A stretch of DNA of 64,000 bases from Laburnicola sp. R22_1 (Eukaryota > Ascomycota > Dothideomycetes > Pleosporales > Didymosphaeriaceae), in NCBI GenBank assembly GCA_014281115.1, contig JACONQ010000010.1, positions 1,426,001-1,490,000 on the forward strand, written 5' to 3'. A program made the position numbers and the translations under genes. Position 1 is the stretch's first letter. Each line of letters opens with the position of its first letter. The notes under the pieces are model-generated. The model had not been told where the DNA came from. It ran no database searches and was given only the letters and a program-made list of their open reading frames with translations. Positions 22,571 to 33,866 of the stretch are shown here, in pieces.

Positions 22571-24898
22571 TCAAAACATAAACTCCTTCAGTTCGGCCGC
22601 ACCAGGAGGCAGGGCAACACTGTCGTCGATGATATTGTCCGGTATCCACGGCCCGCGCTCCTCGGACGACGCACCATGCATGGCCTCGGCCCTCTTCAGC
22701 GTCTGCACATCCAGATCGGTGACATACGACTTGCCGTCAGGCAGCTTCATGCGCACCTCGAACTCCTGGTCGAGCATCATGTCGTCTTTCCAGAGCCGGC
22801 GTGGCCCGTCGTAAACGCACAGAACGCGCTTCTTCATCTTCATCTTGTCCATCGGGCAGCCCCAAGAAACGGGGTAGTTCTTCCGCTTCTTGCGGCCTGA
22901 ACCCGAAAGTGCCACGCCACCTTTGGAAAAGGTCAGCCCGGCCCGAGGGCCCCTCCCACCAGAGGCCTTCGTCACTTTGGAGGGGTGGTTGCCACCCCCG
23001 ACGTGCGAGATGACACCCCGGGGATGTGTTAGTTGTCAATGCGACTTGCTCTTGATGGCGCCTTTGCCGGAGCGCGAGCGACGCACACCGTAGGTATCGT
23101 CGTTTGCATCGTCGGCATCGACCTCTTCTTCCGCCTCCTCTTCATCGTCTTCGTCATAGTTGGGGACGGTGTATTCGATGCTGTTTGACAGGCCATTGCG
23201 GTCCAGTGTGTCGGCGACGTTCTTGTCTTCGGCAACCGAGGTCAAAAGGCGCTGGTTGATGGCCTCGCTAGGGTCGGCCTGTTGGACAACACGCAATACG
23301 CAGTCATCCAAATGCTCGTAGAACTCTTGTGCATTGGCAAATGTTACTGAGCAGGTAGAGCAGGTAGCGGCCATGTTCTGCTGCGAGCCCGTGTAGGTTT
23401 TGCGTCCCGTTGGCGACTTCTTCCGGCTGTTGGGCGGGTTCTGCTCGACGCCATGTACTGAAGTCAGATGTCGCTTGAAAACGTCGGCGCGGTTGAACGA
23501 CTTCTCCGCTGCAGAACCGGAGCCTGGGCAAAAGCCGCACACCATGGTACCCTTGTAATGGGTGAGGGTATGGCGGTTCTTGTCATACTTCCTTGCGAAT
23601 CCCTTTTGATGGTATTCGCAAGTAGTAATCGGGCACTTCTCCGGTCTCTCGGTTTGATGCGTAAGCATATGTGCTTTTAGATCTTTGAAGACACGACCAC
23701 ATTCTGGAAGCGGGCACAGTCCCTTCTCTCTTGTCTCGTCGTCCAGCTCGTAGCTGCTTGCGCTCTTGCGGCTTGTACCTGAGTGCTGTGAGTGCAGTGA
23801 AGCGTTTGATTGCCGTCGTCGCTGGCCGTTGGAGGTCGGATACGGCTGGAACCGGTGTTGAGTGTCGAGATAGGGCGATTGCGAGCCTCGCTTCAGACTG
23901 TTTGACCCTGGGCGCTGGCCGTGGGAAGAGATGTTGCTTGGCGCGGGTGATGGAGGATGCTCAATGACCCCAAAGTAGGGTGATTGTTCTGTGCGGATCT
24001 CTGGATAGGGCGAAGGCGGTATGTACGCCAGCGGGTTTCCGAACTGAGTGAGGCTAGGGTCTGCGGTTGGGTTAGTGATCGGTGTCATGTGAGAGCTTTG
24101 CTTGAAAGAAGGTAGTGTAGAAGAGAATGGACCAGTTGGTTTCGACGATGGATTGAAATGTGTCTGACTATGGATGGCTTGCGAAGATGGACATGATGGA
24201 GAAGGAGAGTACTCTGGAGGAGCACTGATGATATCGCTAGGGCGTACTTCGGTCGACAGGAGAGAGTTTCGGCGGCCTGCCAAAGTGCTCGACCTCGATG
24301 CCGACCACTTCGCTGAAGAAGGGGTAGAAGGTGATCTAAGTACATTGATGTGCGACGAGTGCGACTTTGGTCTGGTAGGGGATGTAGGAGAAAATAACTC
24401 GGATTCCGAAAGAAGGCTTGTTGACTCACCCACACAGCCCGGAGCCTTGACAGACTCCACCATGGCCGGGTACCCGAAGGCGGAGGAAAGTCCGATGCCG
24501 TTTGTCAGTGGATTCCAGGGTTCGTCGAACTGTGACGGGGAACCCATGGCGGACGACGACACGGATGCGCCAGACTCTGACGAGGCTGAGAGTACTGGTG
24601 GCAGATCCTGAAACGAGTTCGACATGGAGTGGGGTGATGGCATGGGGCTTGTGTACTGTGGGAAGGGCACCTTGACGCCCTGGGCGATGCCATCGTAGTG
24701 GAATTGGAGGTCCTGCGGCCTGGGTGCGTCGGACAGCGGGGGCAGAGGTTCAAAGGAAGCACCGAAGGTGGGGTCCATGCCATAGGACACCGAGGGGAGG
24801 AATGATTGAGATGTAGGCAGGTAGTCAAGTTGTTGCTCCTGGTTGGAGTAGAGCTCAAAATCATGCGGCATGCTGGCGTAGGGAAGATAGTCGACCAT
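22571..24898 (-). CDS. C2H2 zinc-finger transcription factor
   Basis: The main frame (23036-24898) encodes 620 residues. About 390 are Ser/Pro-rich residues typical of activation regions. They are followed by zinc fingers at C395/C400/H410/H414, C422/C427/H443/H447, C454/C457/H477/H482 and a diverged C513/C516/H529/C533. A strongly acidic stretch (about 575-605) and a basic end follow. The frame stops at TGA (23036-23038) but continues open in the same phase into 22571-22975. That part encodes a coherent basic then mixed segment (KKRKNYPVSWGCPMDKMKMK...) that looks like real protein. The likely model is one gene whose last intron removes the TGA, for example donor GTGCGT about 23090 to acceptor GAAG about 22967, with an ACTAAC branch site at about 23030. 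Alternatives are a gene ending at 23036 or stop-codon readthrough. Confidence 0.7.
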
Positions 24899-25798
24899 AG
24901 CGAGACTGCAGAGCTGCAGACGGCTGGGCGTGAAGATATAGGACGTCTTTTCCCAAGGTTAACATAAGCAGCGAAGAGTAACGTACCGAACCGGGCCGGG
25001 GGGGTTATAGATGTTAGGCAGGGGACACTCACTTGGAAACACTGGAATAGCCGTGGCCGGTTGGAGCCTGGGGCCGTCGCACGGGTCGGCGAGCTCGATG
25101 GCGTCTACTATTATTGGCTTTGGACGATCTGCTGTTGCTCTTGCTCTTGCTTGTACTGGCGGAGAGGCCGGCAAGCCGGTAGCGAGGGCGGCGGGCTGAA
25201 TGGTCGCAAAGGGGGTGTGTGTAGGGATGGACGGGTCGCAGGACGTGGGAAGGGCAGTACTGTGCAAGTGTGTGTATGCTGATCAAAGTCCTGGCCTGCT
25301 GAGGTGGCTTCGGGGGCAAATGCGAAGGTTATGTATAAAGCGGCCGTCCTCTCACCATGGCCCCCAGCACCAAGGCTGCGCACGAAGCCACCCGCGGCCC
25401 TTGCCGGGCGTCTTGGGCGTGGCAGGAGGAGGGAACGGTGAATGCGCGCTAGGAAAATAAAGGAAGACAGCGGTGCGCGAGTCCCGGCGGGCATGAGTGC
25501 ACGTCTCCGCCTCGATCGCGCGCCCCGACCGCATCGCGGTAAGACAAGCCCAAGGCGGGCGCGGTGGAGGTGCGGTGAGGGCGAGCGCCGGCGCTGCACA
25601 GGCTGCACGTCGTTGGCGAGCGCCAGGCCCAAAGCGACAAGGGGCGCGGCCGGCGGCGAGTGGGCGGGCGGTGCGCAGGCAGGCCCGAGGCCCAAGCGGG
25701 CAAAGGCAAGCGGATTGGGAGGCCAAGCGCCGCTAGACCACCGCTTCAGTCCATGCACGCCCATCCACGCCCATCCACGACGCTGGACCGCCCTCCAG

Positions 25799-25939
25799 GA
25801 TGCGCGCCCCGATAAATCTTGATGGCACCGCCCGTCGCCAGAGGCCAGGATGCGCGCCCTGACGAAATCCTGATGGCACCGCCCGTCGCGTCGCCAGGAG
25901 GCCCGCATGCGCGCCCTGACGAAATCTTGATGGCACCGA
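25799..25939. repeat. minisatellite, three ~50-57 bp units
   Basis: Units start at 25799, 25849 and 25906. Each begins with a GATGCGCGCCC- or CATGCGCGCCC-type motif, then GACGAAATC or GATAAATC, then TTGATGGCACCG. The third is truncated. A short array of CCACGCCCATC units lies just before it (25751-25780). It sits in the GC-rich flank of the C2H2 gene and creates spurious long frames. Confidence 0.65.
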
Positions 25940-26072
25940 CAGGCTCGCCTGGCCTGGTCGCTGTCGCCTGCGCCACAGGCGGTGCAGCCCGCCGCCCGCT
26001 GCCATTGGCCAGCCCGCCGCGGGGTGCCTAAATATACCCATATCCCCAAAGGGGGCACGAGGCTCTGCGCTG

Positions 26073-26123
26073 CCACCACCCGGCCACCACCCGGCCACCC
26101 TGCCACCCGGCCACCTGCCACCG
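26073..26123. repeat. CCACCCGG short tandem array
   Basis: There are about five imperfect repeats of an 8-11 bp C-rich unit (CCACCCGG with CCAC insertions). The array is low-complexity and has no evident function. Confidence 0.55.
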
Positions 26124-28907
26124 CTCGTGGGGCTTGCCCACACCTGCCCACACCGCAGTTCGAACTTCGCATTCCCTGCGACTCCCTGCGGAATGACGCT
26201 GCCCGTCGTCGTGACGTGACGTGACGACCCCCTCGCTGCTACGGTTTGTCTGCGGCCTCACCGCCCGCCTGTCGCCGCCGGTGAAGAACAACGTCCCCCA
26301 ATCTCGCCTGCCACGAGCCAGCGTCGTGCTGGTGCTGCAGTGAGCGTGGTGCTCGCAATTTCCCTGAGCGCTTCCGCGAGCCTCAAAAGCCAGTCCCGCT
26401 CGGCCAGCACAGCGCGTCGTCCCTCCGGCCGCCTCCACGCCCATCGACAGATTCGACACCACCGTAAGACGCTGGCTTTTCGTTCCGTGTCCGTGCCGGC
26501 TGTCCACCGTGTCCACTGGTCGGGTCCGCCCACTCGTCCTGATTCGCACGCCGCTGGTCCCTGAATCCGACGTCATGGATAAGGTTGGCCAAGAAGCGTG
26601 AACGGCGCCCTGTCGGATGTCCTGGGCCTCCATGGCCTATCCCTTCATCTGCTGTGCAACCAGGGGTCTGACGCACCACTATTGTCTGCGTTACCCTACC
26701 ACGGGACTTCCTCTGAGACAATCGAACGCCTCTCTCCAATCCACATGTGCGCCTGATCCCCGAGGTCATCATGCCATGGCTAACAATGACAACAATCATC
26801 ATCACGGCGCCGCCAGTACCATGGATGCCACCGCTCAACTAGTCGCCTCTCACACGCTATCCAAGGCCTGTTATTAGCACCTGTCAATTTGCGGGGAGAA
26901 AAGCATATTCGGTTCACGAGCCCTCCGGCCATGGAAAGCTGCCCAAGGTGCTTGGGCCAGGTGTTGTCAGTCCATGTCACTATCTCAACCTGGCTGGTAG
27001 GCCTGTTCCCAAGTCTTGTAAAGAGTCATAGTAGTCTAGGGCCTAGGGAGGTACATAGATGTACATGACAGCCTGAACATTCCGTAGCCATGTAGAGGCG
27101 CTGCGTCAGTCTTATTAGTCTAACCGCACCGTGGTTGACGTCTTGACGATGCAAAAGGTTGACTAACTAGTTTCCGCAGTCTTAGCCGAACATCAAGCGT
27201 AGGTATGTAATAGGCAGGCAATGCAAACTGTGGGGGTGCCGGTTTCCATGTGCAATCAGAACACGTCAGGAGTCCATGGTACCGGACAATCGCGTCTCCG
27301 AGACATTTCAATAACAATCCTCATGAGTCCATAGTGACGGACGCAATCTGTTGGCCAAGTGTGGCTGCAGCACCGCCACAGGTCCGTATTGCGGCCTAAA
27401 TATAGTGGACGGCGAGCAGACACTCGCTTGGCGTCCTACTAGTCCTTAAAACCTGCTTGATTTAGCTTCTTGTGATACGATCGGTTTTGCACGGCCACAG
27501 TTCTGAAAAAGACATTTGTCTGGGCCTTTGGCCTGTAACCTGTACCCTGTCCACGCTCGTGTTCTGCGGATAGATGGGTCGACGCCAAACTAGTAGGATC
27601 GATACGGCCACTTTCGCGAATGGGGTAGGTACCATGGACAAATCACCATGACGACTCGTGCCTGTCCGCAGTGTCCGGACATGGAAGCATGCAGGACTTG
27701 TCTCGTGTCGTGAATCTCTTGTGCAGCATATCGCTTATGATTGGTGGTGAATAACGACGCCGTGCTATTAATAAAAACTTGTTGGGCCGTTGTGACTTGT
27801 AGGGTTGATGAACAAACACAATCTTAGCTGTCAGGGTCGGAGTGCAATTGCGCCGCGCTGATGGAGTCAAAAGAGCCCCCACCCAGCGAGACCGCACTCA
27901 GGGGCGAGAGCTTTGACGGAGCCGCTTCTGAGACGTGCGCGAGCCTCCTCCGATGATCAAAGCATGGGGACATGGCCATGCAAATCGGCCAGGATGTGGA
28001 CACGGGCCCGGCTCTCCCCGGCTTCGCGTGACCTGGTTGGGACCCTGGAGCTATCAAGTCGCCGAAGACGCGGTCGCTATGTCGCCCTGCAAAAGCTTCA
28101 GTCGTAGAGTTGGATTGATTTTCGTTCTGGAAGACTCGCACAAGATGGAGTGCGTGCAGAGGGTGGTGCAGAGTGCATGGTAGGATGTGCAAGCGATGGG
28201 TGACGCGCAGAGAGCATGCTTGCTGGCAGGGTACTAATATTGCGGTTCGGGATAGGCGCCCCTAGCTATGTTGAGACGCGGCGCTTGTGAAATACAGTCC
28301 CGCCCTTGAGATGGACGCCGAAGACTACGGGGCCGAATAGCGGACTTGTTGAGAGACTTCATTTTCGTCCTCGTAAAGATCAGGCAACTGTGGCAGAAAA
28401 CGAGCTCGCCCACTCGCACTAGCGACAAGAGCCGTTGCGAATTGACTCTGCGATCGGTCTCGCCGTAGATAGCTGGGAAGTAGGGTGGGCGTGGAGCGAC
28501 CCCGCATGTGCTCTGCCTCCCAGATTGGTAGGCACACCCAGCCGTGTGGATTGGTGGTCCCGGCAAGCTTCCTTCCCGCGCGGGCTATTGGGATGCACTA
28601 GGGCGTAACAGGAGGTGGATAATCGCGACCTCGAGACTCGAGACTGCAGCATATGTAGAGTAAAATTGGGCCTCAAGCATCGACCCCTCCATATGCTTGT
28701 GCTAATGAATTGCTTGTAGCCAGCACCAAGATACTAGTGGACCAAAGTTTGTTTGCGACAGCGGGTTGCTTAGTACGGTCGAATTCCAAGGCCAGATCCT
28801 ACCGTAGCGACGCGTCAAGCAGCGTGGAAAAACCTACGCGACCCTCTGCGATCCTAGACGACGACCGATCTCCTGAGTACAAAGTTTGAAGAGTTGCGCG
28901 ACCATAT

Positions 28908-28930
28908 ATGTTGGTACAGGGTACCAACAT
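28908..28930. repeat. small palindrome, 10-bp arms
   Basis: ATGTTGGTAC (28908-28917) and GTACCAACAT (28921-28930) are perfect reverse complements separated by AGG. It could be a protein-binding site or chance. No gene starts nearby. Confidence 0.3.
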
Positions 28931-29176
28931 GCGCTTTCCACGCGGGCGGCATGTGTGCTTCGAAAAGACGTCCTCAAACTCTCGCATGTTCTAGACTCGG
29001 CATGAGTTGGCATGCCCCTCCATTATGGTCTGTCAAAGGAGACCCCAGAGTTGGCGCGCCTTCGCAGCCAGCCAGGCTGTACCGTCACCAGGGCTTGGGG
29101 CGGGTACTGTAGGTCGTGGAGCTACAACACAATCCACTAAACGTTCATGGGTCAGATGGAGGCGGGACAGATGGCG

Positions 29177-29740
29177 TTATCGGCGATTCCATGTCAAGTG
29201 AAGGTGATGGTGGCTTTCGGGCTTGCGGAACCCCTTGATGCCTTGAAAAAGCAATCTCCCGCCATCAACATGGAGTGACCTAGACAGCGTTGTTGCAGAA
29301 TCATGCTCCACATCCAAGAAGACCGCAGGTCGGCCAAGAGAATCAGTCTCGCAGTTAACTTCCGCTATCAGTACACTCTTGGATCCGATTTTTTTCATGT
29401 GATGATGAGGGCGCGGGGCTAGTTGCTCGCCGGCCCAGTACTGCAAGTAACCAGAAACGGAGGGTTCAGACGACAAGAGTGCATCTCCGCTGCACGCATA
29501 TTGAATCTGCAGCGCCCCTGGGCCGGAGATGTCTCGACTTCGAACGAACCAGATGGGACCTGCCTCGAGCAGTTCAGCGAGGATAATGGATAGGTCGAGG
29601 CGGCTTGCAGTCGGTGGAGGGCCCGGTCAATATCCTGAAGTATGTTGTGATCGGCCATCACGCCACCAAACTCGATGAGGCCGTCAGGAGGTGTCTGTCG
29701 TGCATTTTCACTGTTGTTCGGCAAGAGAGAAAGCAGCAGT
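29177..29740 (-). pseudogene. frame-broken coding relic, unknown family
   Basis: On the minus strand a protein-like frame (IEFGGVMADHNILQ..., about 29605-29740) appears to continue one base out of phase in a second open frame from about 29620 to 29177. The second frame contains DLSIILAELLEAGPIWF, ALQIQYACSGD and SGYLQYWAGEQLAP. Both halves read like real protein, but no intron with GT-AG ends fits the change. I do not recognise the family. It may be a decayed gene, or a live gene with an undetected intron or an assembly indel. Confidence 0.35.
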
Positions 29741-30507
29741 GTAGAGTGTTGAAAGAATCTCCAAAAGTGGTAGAAGGAGAGTTGTTTAGGTACCTGATAC
29801 CTACCTTCTGTCCGCAGCGGGGCACATTTCCTCATCTGTCCTTTCCTCCGCAAGGCCTTCAGCCACCCCGCGCGACGTACTCTTGATTCAACTGCCGCTT
29901 GCCTGTATACGTAGCCTCGTAAACCTGCATCGATCGCGGTGTATTTCTCTGGACGTTCTCTACAAGCCATGCGCTGTTCGTGCTGCGGGTGCCCAGGGCA
30001 GGTGCGGGGGAGTGGCTGCTGACTGGCGCCCATCACCGCTCCTTCTCTTCCTTCCGAATATGCGCGACAGAGGGTGATAAACACAAGCGTACACGTCTTT
30101 GAGGCTCACTCTTCCACATTGAAGCCGCCATCTTTTCTTACTTACTTATTGTGAAATGGCGCGAACGTCACAGTCAGCCCGAGCCAACGTGAGCTTTGTT
30201 GCTGGAGATATCTCAAACACCGAGACAGATGATGCTTCCAGCTCATCTGCTCTGGAAATGCCACGGGAAACTACTCGTATGTGCAATCTGCGAACTAGTG
30301 TCAAGCGCTCACCTAGGGATAGAAAGAGTATCTCCTGTGCAAGAGAATCAGCACACCGAATGCTCGAACGAGGATAGAAATATACAAGATATCTTCTCGA
30401 GCTGGTTTCACAATGGGACCGTCGCTGATTTCGACTAATTGATCTCCCAGCAGGATTCTGGCAATGTATAGTTCCTTGCTCGGGATCACCAGGCATACGA
30501 ACCCTCC

Positions 30508-31110
30508 TTGCCCCCAAAGCCTCAATCTTCTCCTTCCATTGTACCTCAATACTCTAATGCCAATGTACAGTTTTATGCTCAAAGTCAAGATCGGTCGCGT
30601 CCGAGCCTATCTCTTTCAAGGCGTCCCGAGTTCACTAGCGGGTATACAGCACCGGCAGAGGAGCAGGGCTCTACTACATCTTCCAACAAACAAACAAGAC
30701 ACTCTTCTATGAATTGTACTGCCAGGAATGAGACGATACACCTTCCGTTCAGGTACTCGCCGCTACCTGAAGAAAGTCTCCGTAGCGTACGCTTGATCAA
30801 GTTCACTTCCTGCAGGTCGAGGGGAAGTCATGGGTCTGAATCAGCTTTGAGTTGATATCCACAGACCCATTCAAAGAACAATTGAAGTACTTCTGTCTCT
30901 CTTATTGCTGGGGAGACGGAGGGAAAGAGCGCAACGTCAACATCAGGCCAGGGAATACACTCAACCTCTCTTTCTATACACTACCTATCACGGAAAACCT
31001 TTACCGTGCTTTAGAGAGCCTATGGGTGTTTGATATATACACCTCTTAATGGCTCTGGGTCGACATGAACTCCAAGAAGCGTCTTCGCATCGGACGGTCA
31101 CAAAGGCGAC
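30508..31110 (+). pseudogene. truncated HET-domain (heterokaryon incompatibility) remnant
   Basis: The reading RYSPLPEESLRSVRLIKF (about 30750-30805, one frame) and then LKYFCLSYCWGD, ITENLYRALESL and WLWVDMN (about 30880-31070, a second frame) follow the order of conserved HET-domain blocks. HET proteins normally read RYSPLP, then LSY.WGD, then I..NL..AL, then W.D. The frame changes near 30853 with no credible intron. A TAA interrupts the block just before WLWVD (about 31048), and the following ICINQ-type block is missing. It is therefore a degraded fragment. HET genes mediate self/non-self recognition in fungi; this copy is unlikely to work. The first 200 bases of the frame are less certain. 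Confidence 0.55.
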
Positions 31111-31448
31111 CCGCGGCATAGGTGATCAGATGTTCAATATTCGATGAGGGCCAATCGACTCTGCTGGGTATTGTGCCTCCGCATAGCTTAGCATACCTCG
31201 CATCACCTCACATCATATCACGCCACTTCCAACCCCAGAACACAGAGCTCCGAACCCACCAACCCCCGGAACACTTTTCATTGCTTGCCAAGAACTCGCT
31301 CACCACTGCGACAGCCGCCCATGCCAGACCTCCCTAACCCCAGCGAAACCCCACCAATGCCACCACAGTAAGGATCCAATAGAAAAAAGGATACAATACG
31401 TTGTGACGAAAAAAATATTTGTATCCAATCAGCCACCAAAGCAAAAAG

Positions 31449-31965
31449 GTACAGGAGCGACCGGCCTCAGGCCGAGACGCTACCCTCCACAGTCTGCTCC
31501 AGCAAATCAAAGGACGGGGGAAGAGGAAGAGAGAATCCAGTCACCTGCGAGCGAAAGGCACAGGAGCGACCGACCTAAGGCCGAGACGCTACCCTCCACA
31601 GACGACTCGGCAGGGAAAGGATAGGGAGAGAGGCAATCCAGTCATTTGCGAGAGCGAAAGGCACAGGAGCGACCGGCCTGAGGCCGAGACACTACCCTCC
31701 ACAGACGACTCATGCAAAAAAAGGATAGGAGAGGGGGAATCCAGTCACCTACGAGAGCGAAAGGCACAGGAGCGACCGGCCTAAGGCCGAGACGCTACCC
31801 TCCACAGACGACTCAAGCAAGGAAAGGATGCCGGGAGAAGAGACCATGACCAGAAGAGCACCAAAGCCAACGACGAGCCGGAGCAAAGACGTTGCTTCCT
31901 ACTGAGTGAGAGAGCTTCCAACAGTGACCGGCCTCAGGCCGAGACGCTGCCTTCCACTAGCCACT
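31449..31965. repeat. tandem array of 103-109 bp units
   Basis: Four clear units begin at 31449, 31558, 31661 and 31764, each starting with GYACAGGAGCGACC and continuing GGCC, then GAGACGCTACCCTCCACAG. A fifth, shorter and diverged unit lies at about 31924-31965. The units contain the hyphenated palindrome GGCCT(N)AGGCC, whose central base varies between copies. The linkers are A/G-rich. Open frames through the array are by-products. The array ends about 90 bp before the 3' end of the repeat-containing membrane protein gene. Confidence 0.8.
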
Positions 31966-32056
31966 CGAGTAGGGAGAGAGAGAAGACCAAGACCAGAGAC
32001 CAACCGAGAGACAAGACCGATGCGCGAGCGCAGACCAAGACGACAGGACGACGAAC

Positions 32057-33211
32057 CTAGTCCGACGGAGTTGTAGAACGACGAGGAGGGAGGCGAACCT
32101 GCCCATACGGCCTTGTCTTGGCTTCCTTGTGTACCATGTCGAACAGGCGAGTCGCACCCGACCGCACGTCGGGACCGGGGCCCCAACCCGACTCGTTGTA
32201 GTCGCGTTCACTGTGCAAGACGCGTATCTTCTCTTGCCACTCCAGCTGCTGCCTCATTCGTGACTGGGTTCCGCCCTTCCTATCCGTGGAGATGGGGTGT
32301 GGCGGGTGCACCGGGTGCTCGTAGTCAGAATATGTCGGCAGACGGGGAGGTGCAGGGTCGGAATACGGCCAGGCATGCGAGGTGAGCGTGTCGGGAGAAA
32401 ATTGACCGGGGTAGAGCCAGTGGAATTGGCCGTTGGCCGCATCGTAGAAGTAGTCGACGTTTTCTTCGTAGTAGTAAACGTCGTCGCCGTCGGTGGTGGT
32501 TTCCGCGTCGACGAGGGTGACAGCAATGACGTCCTTGGTGGACGGCTCTGCATCGGACGTGGAAGAGGTGTTGCCCGTGCCCATAAGGGCATCGGGGGAA
32601 GCGAAGGCGAAGTCTTTCGTAGAGGTTTCTCGGCTGACCATGGTGACTGCAGGGAGGTCCTTGGTGGACGTCTCTGCGTCGGACGTGGAGGTGTTGCCCG
32701 TACCCATTAGGGCATCGGGGGAAGAGAAGGCGAAGTCCCTGGTCGATGTGCCTACGTCGTGCTTTGAGGACACGAGGTCACTCGCCGCATCGGACGTTGA
32801 GGAGGATGTGCGATCCGTGCCCACGAGGGCATCGGGTGCGGAGACGAAGGCGTTGGCCCGCTTGAAGCGAGACCAAAAAGCGAGAAGACCGAGGAGGAAG
32901 AGGGCGAGGACGACGAAGGTGAGTGGCATCCACCCCGGAAGGGGTGGAGCGGGTGGACTTGTGGACAATGGCGCCAGACGAGTGGTGGTGCTCGGCCTGG
33001 GAAGCCGGTTGGAGACGGAGGGCTCGTCGCCGGTGAACTTGAGGACAGGGCGGCGAGGCAGCAAGCCAAAGCCCGGAGGGATCTTCGAACCATCGAAAAT
33101 TTTGGGAAACAGGGCGATGCCAATGGCAAGGCCGGCGAGGTAGGGTTGAATCTGGGGGCCATACGGCACTCCGTCGATGAAGAAGTGGGTTGCGATTAGG
33201 TGCTCGGCCAT
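32057..33211 (-). CDS. uncharacterised membrane protein with internal ~40-residue repeats
   Basis: This is a single 384-residue frame. A hydrophobic helix spans about residues 94-112 (MPLTFVVLALFLLGLLAFW) after a Pro-rich stretch. Then come three imperfect repeats centred on SPDALMGTGNTS with TSDAETSTKD (PDAL at about 126, 165 and 206; spacing 39-41 residues). An acidic/Tyr-rich section (DDVYYYEENVDYFYD) and a basic Pro-rich tail follow. The first 50 residues (FIDGVPYGPQIQPYLAGLAIG) are also semi-hydrophobic. I do not recognise the family. The repeats are near-identical at DNA level too, so the copy number probably varies. It lies next to the 103-109 bp tandem array but does not share its sequence. 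Confidence 0.55.
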   Translation of the reverse strand: MAEHLIATHFFIDGVPYGPQIQPYLAGLAIGIALFPKIFDGSKIPPGFGLLPRRPVLKFTGDEPSVSNRLPRPSTTTRLAPLSTSPPAPPLPGWMPLTFVVLALFLLGLLAFWSRFKRANAFVSAPDALVGTDRTSSSTSDAASDLVSSKHDVGTSTRDFAFSSPDALMGTGNTSTSDAETSTKDLPAVTMVSRETSTKDFAFASPDALMGTGNTSSTSDAEPSTKDVIAVTLVDAETTTDGDDVYYYEENVDYFYDAANGQFHWLYPGQFSPDTLTSHAWPYSDPAPPRLPTYSDYEHPVHPPHPISTDRKGGTQSRMRQQLEWQEKIRVLHSERDYNESGWGPGPDVRSGATRLFDMVHKEAKTRPYGQVRLPPRRSTTPSD

Positions 33212-33866
33212 TGTGGTGCTCGAGCGTATCGCGGTTGAGGTGAGGAGAGAAGGCGAGAGGGAGCGGGGTGGGAGGGCTTTATGTATACAGGTGGGGCGCG
33301 CTAAGCTAGGAATAGCTGCGGTGAATAGAACGGTGAGGGTGAAGAGACCGATGAGAAGCGGTCAAAGTGTTAGAGGGCGGTGGTGAAGAGAAGTTGAGCG
33401 TGCCCGGGCCACCAAGAAGTGGCCTACGCGTCAGTAGGCAGTGGTGAAGAGAAGTAACGCGTTGCTAGGTCAATAAAGACGTCTGGGAGCTTTAGCGAGT
33501 GAGGAGTAATATAGTTTGCAGAACAAAGCGGTCAGTGAAAGACGACGCTTTCTTTGTTGCTTGCCTGTTGATGGGCCACTCACCAGTTGTCAACAATATT
33601 AATTCCACCCTAAATGAAGGTACACAATGTAGCGGCGTGCTCTTGGCATCTGTAGCGTACTTGTCTCTTTATACAATGCAGAGGTGGACCTATAGTCTAT
33701 AGAGTGCAATGACGTAGGAGGGGACTAAAGATGCCAATTTTTGCCAACCGTGTCAAAGGCACGTTGCTCTAGGATAAATAATGCAAACACAAACACAAAG
33801 ACCTACGACTTAGGATTGCTGTGTGGGAGGTTTGGTGAGCTAGGGATTTTGAGAGAGCACCTCCTA
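33212..33866. other. intergenic, nothing recognised
   Basis: This is the promoter side of the repeat-containing membrane protein gene and the 3' flank of the GH36 gene. A short imperfect direct repeat (GGYRGTGGTGAAGAGAAGT) occurs at about 33377 and 33440. Confidence 0.4.

Larger units (their letters stand above)
24899..29176. other. ~4.3-kb gene-poor region
   Basis: The first 1.2 kb is very GC-rich and is probably the promoter and leader of the C2H2 gene. Long frames there (for example 25111-26172 minus) are Arg/Ala/Pro-rich artefacts of composition and tandem repeats. From about 26.2 to 29.2 kb I find only short overlapping frames without motifs. Two minisatellites and one small palindrome are listed separately. 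Confidence 0.5.

Noticed and set aside
23036..23038. Stop-codon readthrough as the main explanation for the C2H2 extension
   Set aside because: The bases after TGA (CAACTA) do not form the known efficient CUA context, and a branch-point-like ACTAAC beside it makes an intron the simpler reading. It is kept only as an alternative.
25111..26172. 353-codon minus-strand ORF in the GC-rich flank of the C2H2 gene
   Set aside because: It runs through minisatellites and GC-rich sequence, giving repeated RARMRASWR-type strings, with no domain or conserved composition.
31403..31784. ORFs through the tandem array (RPRRYPP / RPKAETLPSTDD repeats)
   Set aside because: The repeats keep different frames open in successive units, and unit lengths of 103 and 109 are not multiples of three, so this is not a maintained protein repeat.
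31449..31965. CRISPR-like appearance of regularly spaced conserved blocks
   Set aside because: The units are about 105 bp with related linkers, the host is a fungus and no cas-like gene is present, so this is an ordinary minisatellite.
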